A stretch of DNA of 64,000 nt from Tubulanus polymorphus (Eukaryota; Nemertea; Palaeonemertea; Tubulaniformes; Tubulanidae), in NCBI RefSeq assembly GCF_964204645.1, contig NC_134025.1, positions 21,854,001 to 21,918,000 of the forward strand. Reading direction: 5' to 3'. Numbering within the stretch: the stretch's first letter is position 1; every line of letters starts with the position of its first letter. A program made the position numbers and the translations under genes. This document shows positions 56,909 to 64,000 of the stretch, in pieces. Below the pieces are notes generated by a model. That model worked only from the letters and a program-made list of their open reading frames with translations, had not been told where the DNA came from and did no database searches.

Positions 56909-57547
56909 ACGATGATGCCGAAGTCTTTCGCCGAAAGGTTGCTCGAAATATATGATTTACACTTCTATTCAAGAATTTTAGATCTTTGGCTGAATTACTG
57001 TCGGATTCCTCTCGTACATTCATCTTACACGTATATATATTGTGTATCTTCTCTCGACTCATCTTCAATTCAACCTCCACTCGTTCCTTTTTATCAAACA
57101 TTATTTTAAGTGCAAAGCTATTAATTGAGCTATTATTCACGTTTTAAAAAAGTTCACCCTATGTATGCGTTATCATTAAATTCATAGCATATATGAATAT
57201 TTCTATCGTTTATACATGTAAATATTGTGTGAATTCATATGTAAAGGTTTCGGTGCGCCTATAATTTTAATGGGCTGATCAAAACGTAAACAATACGATC
57301 GGTGGCGACCACGTGGTCACTAAGATCAATTGTTTTTCAATTCATCGCGTTCATTTCACCGTTTAAATGCACTCGCTCGCATATGTTCATCCACGGACAG
57401 CAGATGTTAGCTTTGAATAAAATATGAACAGATTCGCTGATATGTATAGATGATTAATCTAACTTTTTACGTTCTCTCTCTATATACGTAGCCTATGTAA
57501 TCCAATAAGAGTAAAACTTATCATGCGCAATTCACTACCCCGCTCAC

Positions 57548-57785
57548 AATGATGAAATATCAGAGGCGGATACACCCCTTAAAAAGTCAAGTTGCCCTGA
57601 AACTTTACGGGAAAACGAAAAATATTAAACTGATACCTTGAAAAAAGTTTATAAATTCATGAGCTTGTTCTCAGTATTTTCAAAATGTTTCCCGATGAGC
57701 TTTCTCCCCGCTGCCTTGTATATATGTGATATGCCCTAATTTGGGGGTGCACACCTCCCCGAATCAGACCCTAGATCCAGCCCTG
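57548..57785 (+). repeat. 230-bp dispersed repeat, copy 3
   Basis: Same orientation and block order as 6280-6510, ending AATCAGACCCTAGATCC. Confidence 0.6.
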
Positions 57786-59397
57786 AATATACACATGTAT
57801 ACACGATGATCCCTTTCCAACGATACGTAACCTATCTTCGTTGGTTGGTTTAAAAAAAGATATAATGTTAATTATTTTGTCGTACGTGTATGTAGACAAA
57901 TATTACTTAGAAATGGTGAAATTACACACGCCAACATGCAGCAAATAGCGAATTCACTGCGCACAGATGTAAACCAACTTTGTACGCAATTTGATTTGAT
58001 TTCAGCAAAGAGCTTAAGCTGCTTCCAATATCGGGCGATGCATTACTTATATGTAAGCGATATATTGATGTAAAGTGCGTCCATAATTGCATTGTGATGC
58101 TGCATGATGTCCCTTCATATATATCTCTCAAAGTGATGACAACATTGTAGGTTTCATCTACAGTAATATATACGCCTCATTCGTCGAGTCCTTGTCATTC
58201 CATTGTGCCGATAAATGTGTATCATCGATGTTGTGTCGACATTTCTCTCAACTCAATCAATTTATTTATTGTGACAGTCATGGATATCACATACGAACGG
58301 GGATATGATATTTTGATTTGATACCTATCGCCGACATCGTTGTAGCGCATTGCCAAACATCGCAGTAATACACGCTGGCTACGGTATTTGCGTGTATAAA
58401 TTTATGTCCGTATAAAAAATAGACGGTCGACCTTCGCGATAACTATCATAAGAATAATGGAAAATCGTTGTCCGCGGAAATTTTGTATGACTTGACACTA
58501 AATTCGTTCTCTAAGCTATATCGCTGCGTGAACAAAATCGGAACAAAACGCAACGCTTCGTTTTCTGTGCGTGCGGATACGACAGGCACGGAATTACGCT
58601 TGTTTTTTTACCGTAAGCCTTAATCTTGATGTTCGATGGCGCAAATTTGTAATTGATTATCGCAGTCCAAAGTCATTATTATGGCTATATTTACTGATTA
58701 ATGTGAATTGTTACGCTGCGCTGACAATGCAAGGGCGTTGTCAGGTGACAGATATTTTCGTAGCACTTAATGTAAGGGTACAACGGAAGATCCACTAGGT
58801 TTGCTTTAGATACACGGCTTCAATATTTCCTACATTTCGTAGGAAAGAAAATGTATCAAATTTGTTACTTAGATAAATGGATAACCGATGAAATCGAATC
58901 GGGTCTAATCGCTCCGTTGTAATTTCTATCTTCCACATTACTTTAGAAAATGAACACATATATATGTCCTTTCTTTCATGAATGTGGCTGGCTTTTTGTA
59001 ACCGAAGGCCGATATAGTATGGTTTACAAGTCAGGGGTGGCGTCACCTATAAATCCGAAGTCACAAGAATGCGACTGATTGCTCACCACATGTTAATAGA
59101 AAGGGGTAGGCATTCTGGCCTCCCAAGGGAAAATAGGTGATGCACCTCATGTAATAATTATAATTGAAGACGAATTCCATTTTATCATGCAGTGTACCAA
59201 ATTTGATTGCTACAGAGGTGAACTAACTAAATATTTTGATATCCAATTTTCCGAGCAGAAATTTACAACCCCTGAAAACAAATTCATCACTATTATGTCT
59301 TCACCCCTGATGGCTCATAACCTTGGCAAATATATTTGGCTTAGCAAAACAATCCCCAGCCTGTAAAACTCTAGTTAGGCTAGAATATGACACCTTA

Positions 59398-60030
59398 GGC
59401 GCGTTCACACGACGAATTTAGACCGGTCTAAATTTGGTCCGGTCCAATTTAGACCGGACCAAGCGTTCACACGGGCAAAAATACCGTTCCAAATTAGACC
59501 GGTCTAGTTTAGACCGGTCTAATTTGGCACGGTCTAAAAGAGCGTACCAGGTCCGGTCCAAAATTTCGCAGGTCTAAATCTATGTGTGTGGACAGAAACT
59601 GGTACCAGGTCCGGTCTAAATCGTAATTCTGAATCTCTGTGGTAGATGTCACGACCTCTGAGGTAGAGTGTGAGTCCAGTTTATTAAGTTTTTTAATGCT
59701 TTAATTACCGTATATGTGATTATTTTTAAGTACTGTTTTCCCTCCCTATACTTTAGAAATGTTTGGAGCATATTCGTATGTCACGATCGTCATCCGTTTT
59801 ACTTCAGTGTTTTGAACCGTGTAGCGTTTCAGCGTGATAGAATAAAATCGCAAAAATGTCTTAACCCGACAGAGGATCGAATTGGTCAACTGGAGAATGT
59901 CTTGCTCTACTTGGAATCTGGAAACAAGACTTCATCCAGGCCCAGTTAATTATTTAGCAGATGGCGACATCTTGTGGGCCCAATGACAAGCGATTTTATC
60001 AACGCGTGTCAAAACGCCGTGTGAACGCTC
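59398..60030. mobile_element. Non-autonomous DNA transposon with GCGTTCACACG ends
   Basis: The left end GGCGCGTTCACACGACG pairs with the right end CCGTGTGAACGC. The left third is packed with GACCGGTC and GGTCCGG palindromic units, typical of subterminal transposase-binding repeats. A second internal GCGTTCACACG lies at 59462. The frame at 59716-59949 has no recognisable product. The superfamily is not assigned. Confidence 0.65.
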
Positions 60031-60811
60031 ACCAAAATTTGTAATATGTAATCGTTTCATTTCTATAGCTGCACTAAATTATAAAAAGTTTGGGGGGCAT
60101 AATTTCAATAAATTTTCATCGAATAGAAAGTTAGCGCTCATACTTATTTCAAACGAACCTCCGATATGTGCGACTAAAATGTTCAATTTCAAAGATTCGT
60201 AATTGATTGTATTGGCCGTTCATTCGTATATCAGCAGAGGAAGTACATCGGTTCCATCGAATGCGGGAGTTTCCTGAAAATATTGATAACTCTTTTATTA
60301 AATGGGCAAGCAATCAAACTCAGTCAATGATAGCTATGTCGTTGGCTGTGTCAATGCTTCTAAATCGACGAAAGTGGTCGACCGAGATTTTATTACTGTT
60401 GCTCCGTCGTGAAATGTCATTATATGGTAAACCAATATGCAAAACAGACGCTGCACCATTCAAGAGTTTTTCATTGAGAGCGCATGTACAAATCGTAAGT
60501 TTCTCGCTGAAGTGGAACTATACGATGCGATATATATAGTTATGGATCGACCCGCAGTGTTGTGTATTCGAAGCGCCAAGAGCGGTCTCCTGTGTCAAAC
60601 AACGCTCTTCGCGTCCCCTTTCGAAACCACGATTGGAAAAAAGAGATGCGCGCCTGGGAATGAACCGGCAGTCTAACGAACGTATTCGATATGCACAAGT
60701 ATCAATTACTCGCCAGCTCGTTGAGAGAGTAATCACATATAGTTATAGTTAAACGAGTTTTTTTCGGTTATGCCAATCCACTGGTGCATAACAATTCAAA
60801 CTTCCTCGACT

Positions 60812-60963
60812 AAGCCCGTTGGTGACATGCGAGATATTTCGTTCATGATTGTCGACATTCGAATTACTAAGTCATCATTAGTTATGATAAGTCAAATTTC
60901 GTCATCATGATAAGTCGAAATCACGATCACGAATTAAGAAATTACGTTGTCACCAACGGGCTT
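60812..60963. mobile_element. MITE with 16-bp perfect terminal inverted repeats
   Basis: AAGCCCGTTGGTGACA (60812-60827) and its exact complement (60948-60963) bound 152 bp. The interior is itself partly symmetric, with repeated AGTCATCAT and ATGATAAGTC. No target duplication is evident. Confidence 0.8.
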
Positions 60964-62411
60964 CCCTATGAGATGGAAGCCACTGACACAGGTTCGCTAG
61001 TGGTTACTCGGTCTTCCAGATTCAATTTCTGCTACGTTGCAGTTACAACTGAATGTACTTTTTCTTAAAATAAATGAATTATTAATGAAAACTATACGGA
61101 TATGTGAGAAGAGAAATCAATTTAGTGTATATTTGGTGGTCATGTTATAATATTCCGAAGCCTAGAAAATTTATTTTTGAAGTACAATGAAAATGGATGA
61201 GTTCTCGACACGCCATCTGGTCGGATAGCTAGTGCGGCTCCTCATTGGACAATACATTGAATTTGCTCCGGGTCCTAGCGTTGATAAAGACTAGAATTAA
61301 CTTCGACGGTCAAAGTCGATAGTACAGTCTTTCATACCGGGCAAATTTGTTGGTTTTTGCTTTTGTTAACATGTTAACGAATCGAATTCTATGAAGTTTC
61401 TTTATGAATAGTCTTCATAGTTTTTCACCGCTAATTGACCTCCCATCAGAAGAGCGAAAAAATCACCGAGCCTGTCAATAAGGCATGAGTGCCGCTAAGT
61501 GGGCTGAGGAGTAAAAAGTCGATCGTACGCCGTTTCAAATTCGGAAATACAGTACAGAGAATGCCTCCTTTTATGTTTTCGTGAATTGGTGTCGATACAT
61601 ACCGTCAGTCTTTCTCGCATCATATAACGTCTATCCTGAAAGCACTATCCAATATATCAGAACCTAGTTCTCAATTAGAATTGTATACGCACACCGATGC
61701 CACACCCAAAACCGGAGAACAATCGGCTTGAATCGTTATTGCGTAATTATGGAATGGCCTTCGTCGCAATTTTTTTGGTCATTTTATTAGAAGCCCGTCG
61801 GACCTAAATTAATTACATCGGGCCATATGAACATAGATATATGAATAATTTAATGTTATTACTGTAACAAAAACAACGATGGTATTACTCATCTTAGGCG
61901 GTGATGTTGATGGGTAAAGACAGCGGAATAACATCATTATTACATCATCATAATCCATATCTATCTTGACAGGAAAAAACAAAGTAATCTGATTAGGACT
62001 TTTTATTGTTCGCACAATATCTTCCGTAATAGAAAAACCAACACAAAACTCCCAACTAGCTGTAAGAGCAACCTCAATACATGAGTGAATGAAGCTCACT
62101 GTAGCGACGTACGTAACTGGAGCTAACCGAAGCCTTGGAGTAATCATTTGAAATTCAAATTCCAAGCCGAAGCTAAATGAAGCTAACGTAATAATAGATG
62201 ATGCAAATTCGGGTTTACTGAGGCACCTTCTTGAACCAAGGTGTGCATTGGATTGATTGAATAACTCATTATTTCTGTATCGTCGTAAGGATATCAAAAT
62301 GAACAAGCAAAACGCCCTGTGTTCTCATCGCTGTGGCATACGTAAATATAGAAACGGATACGAAGTAATTGAATGAGATTGAATGTGACGTTTCTAGGAT
62401 ATTCAGTCGAC

Positions 62412-62438
62412 CTGATGAAAGGGTAGAAAACGTTTCGG
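62412..62438 (+). ncRNA. Hammerhead-like core motif
   Basis: CTGATGAAAGGGTAGAAAAC keeps the CTGATGA and GAAA blocks, but the intervening stem is not convincing. It is probably a retroelement tail related to the motif at 56748-56788. Confidence 0.2.
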
Positions 62439-62622
62439 ATCTATTCCAGAATAGATAAAGTAGTTCCATCGTGGAGGTTTACGTTCAAGGCCAACTTGAA
62501 AATTAGTATGTCCAAAATCTATAGGGCTCTTTCCTACATGATCCAAAAACATTTCACTAAATTTCAGATTTCATCCGCCTGTCTCCCGAATTTTGCCTAT
62601 TTAGCTAATTTAAGGAATAGAT

Positions 62623-63055
62623 ATGGCTGCAAGTCAGCCATCTTGAAAGGTGGAGCCAACATCAACATTTTCCTTCATGTTCCCACCACATGTCAAAGTA
62701 TTCAATGATTCCATGCACTGGTTCAGCCTATATCTTGTACACACGAATGGTTGCCGAAATAGCTCCTTAAACACAAAGATGGCCGCTAGTCAGCCATTAT
62801 GAAAGGTATGGAACCAAACAATCTACATTTTCCTTCATGAAATAAGAATTGCCAAAGATTCCATCCACTGATTCACCACACAAGGATGGTTGCCAAAATA
62901 ATTACTAACAGAACAAAGGTGGCCGCTAGTCGGCCATCATGAAAGGTTCATGATTCGACAACAACAACAAAATTCAAAAGATTCCATACACATGGATGTT
63001 TGAAATAACTACCAATAGAACAAAGATGGCCGCTAGTCAGCCATCTTGATGAAAG
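62623..63055 (+). repeat. Minisatellite, four copies with a palindromic core
   Basis: The core GATGGCCGCTAGTCAGCCAT followed by a (T/A)TGAAAGG block starts near 62623, 62779, 62919 and 63025 (spacing 156, 140 and 106 bp). Between cores, GATTCCAT(G/C)CACTG and CAAGGATGGTTGCC-like blocks also recur in order. Copies are diverged, so the array is not recent. Confidence 0.75.
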
Positions 63056-64000
63056 GTAGAACCTCCAAATCGCCCAAAAAGATACTATTGAATGGTTGAG
63101 CCCTGTATCCCGTACACAATTAAGTGTAACGGACGGGCGGTGAATTATTTCGCCCCACGGAGAACGATCATGGCGTCCAATTGGATATGGATATCTTTAT
63201 ATATTGAATGATTATTAACATCATCAGCACGTCATGTGCGTCGGATTCATCAAGTTATTGGATATGTTATTGGATACGTGAAGTAGCATTTGTGCGGCGA
63301 ATTATGAGCTGAAATTACAGGCGCTAATTGCGAGATTGAACTAAATGGAGTGGTTATTTCAAACGAATCTCTATAATCTCACCCCGTATCGAGAGCGCAA
63401 GGGGAATAAACGTTGTTGATTAACAGCTGAGCTATATTTCGGAATGGACGTTCTGACGTCATGCGCGACTTATCACCTCTCGTTATCCTCGTGAAATACA
63501 TCAAAAACTTCCGACTCGATAGCTGAGTTCAGCAGTAAAGGAATTAGCTGTTCTTTCGAGGCAACTTCCAATTTTTCCAAAAAAGAAAAATTCAAACGTC
63601 GATGAAAATCCCATCGCCTGTCGTAACGAACGTAAATGGTCTGAGTAGCGGACTGATACGTTCGGTACGAGTTTTCCAATCGACCCAGTTATACAAGATC
63701 TGTTTCTTTCCATTCGGTTGTAAGTATTTGTCAGTTCTTCGAGGATGCATTCAGAACCGCTGCAGCATGAACGCGGTTTTATGAGAAGCATCGAAAGGAA
63801 ACAGGCTGAGGACTGAACCATATATAGCGCTTTGCACATGACAAAAGTTTAGGTTAGGCAAATACGGGAATCGCTATGAGGACAGTTAAAATCTGTCAAA
63901 AAAGTTAATTCAGAGAAGCACCTCAGATGATCAAACATATCGATTGAAAAAAATGTGAACAGAATACAGCGGCATTTACTTTTGAAAATAGTTTTATCTC

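Larger units (their letters stand above)
55741..64000 (+). other. EAG-like intron 1 (at least 8.2 kb, runs off the window)
   Basis: No further channel exon and no nested gene is seen. The intron holds a GGCCCGG fold-back (56796-56908), the third copy of the 230-bp repeat (57548-57785), a transposon-like element (59398-60030), a MITE (60812-60963), two hammerhead-like motifs and a minisatellite (62623-63055). Stretches near 58150-58600 and 63120-63480 are richer in CpG and could be regulatory. The longest frame (61809-62306, minus) looks non-coding. Confidence 0.6.

Noticed and set aside
60207-60539. 110-codon plus-strand frame, considered as the EAG PAS exon
   Set aside because: It contains none of the expected PAS residues (such as IVYxNDGF) and has no matching phase-1 acceptor.
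60570-60720. Possible tRNA gene on the minus strand
   Set aside because: A GGTTCATTCCC stretch resembles a B box, but no cloverleaf can be formed with an intact acceptor stem. At most it is a decayed tRNA-derived repeat.
61809-62306. 165-codon minus-strand frame
   Set aside because: The residue mix shows no domain, signal or family resemblance, it has no splice context, and it lies in the EAG intron. It is probably a chance frame.

Overview
The window is nuclear DNA of a bilaterian animal that is not a vertebrate, probably a marine invertebrate; the sequence does not fix the phylum. Genes are split into many short exons with canonical GT-AG splicing. The spaces between exons are AT-rich, full of small inverted-repeat elements and simple repeats, and carry almost no long reading frames. 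No bacterial-type genes, CRISPR arrays or rRNA were seen.

Five genes are recognised, and one more is clear but unidentified. From left to right they are: TRIM9/TRIM67-like E3 ligase (minus strand, first two coding exons, continuing beyond the left edge); mitochondrial ribosomal protein L4, MRPL4 (minus, complete, 10 coding exons, 323 aa); RTRAF (plus, complete, 8 coding exons, 249 aa), divergent from MRPL4; nidogen (minus, complete, 37 coding exons, 1,982 aa), convergent with RTRAF; an unrecognised 414-aa protein with an eight-cysteine zinc finger (plus, 3 exons), head-to-head with nidogen; and the first coding exon of an EAG-type potassium channel of the KCNH1/KCNH5 group (plus), whose first intron runs off the right edge. 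All exon joins were derived by hand from splice consensus, reading phase and family similarity. The exon sums of MRPL4, RTRAF, nidogen and the zinc-finger gene are exact multiples of three.

The gene set matches a known vertebrate neighbourhood. Human 14q22-q23 holds TRIM9 (minus), RTRAF (plus), NID2 (minus) and, further along, KCNH5. Human 1q holds the paralogues TRIM67, NID1 and KCNH1. The window therefore looks like the single, unduplicated version of a block copied in the vertebrate genome duplications. RTRAF and nidogen keep the same tail-to-tail arrangement as human RTRAF and NID2.

The most unusual object is the nidogen gene. Between its G2 domain and its YWTD propeller, a 4-kb array of phase-1 exons repeats one EGF unit about ten times in near-identical form, separated by Thr/Ser/Pro-rich linkers. 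This raises the EGF count to about 24, against about six in vertebrate nidogens. Duplicated intron sequence and an expanded GA microsatellite show that part of the array was copied as exon-intron blocks.

The rest is intronic or intergenic: 15.8 kb of TRIM9 intron 1, 2.2 kb between RTRAF and nidogen, and at least 8.2 kb of EAG intron 1. These regions hold MITE-like elements, tRNA-derived SINE copies, one LINE reverse-transcriptase remnant, a minisatellite and several perfect palindromes.
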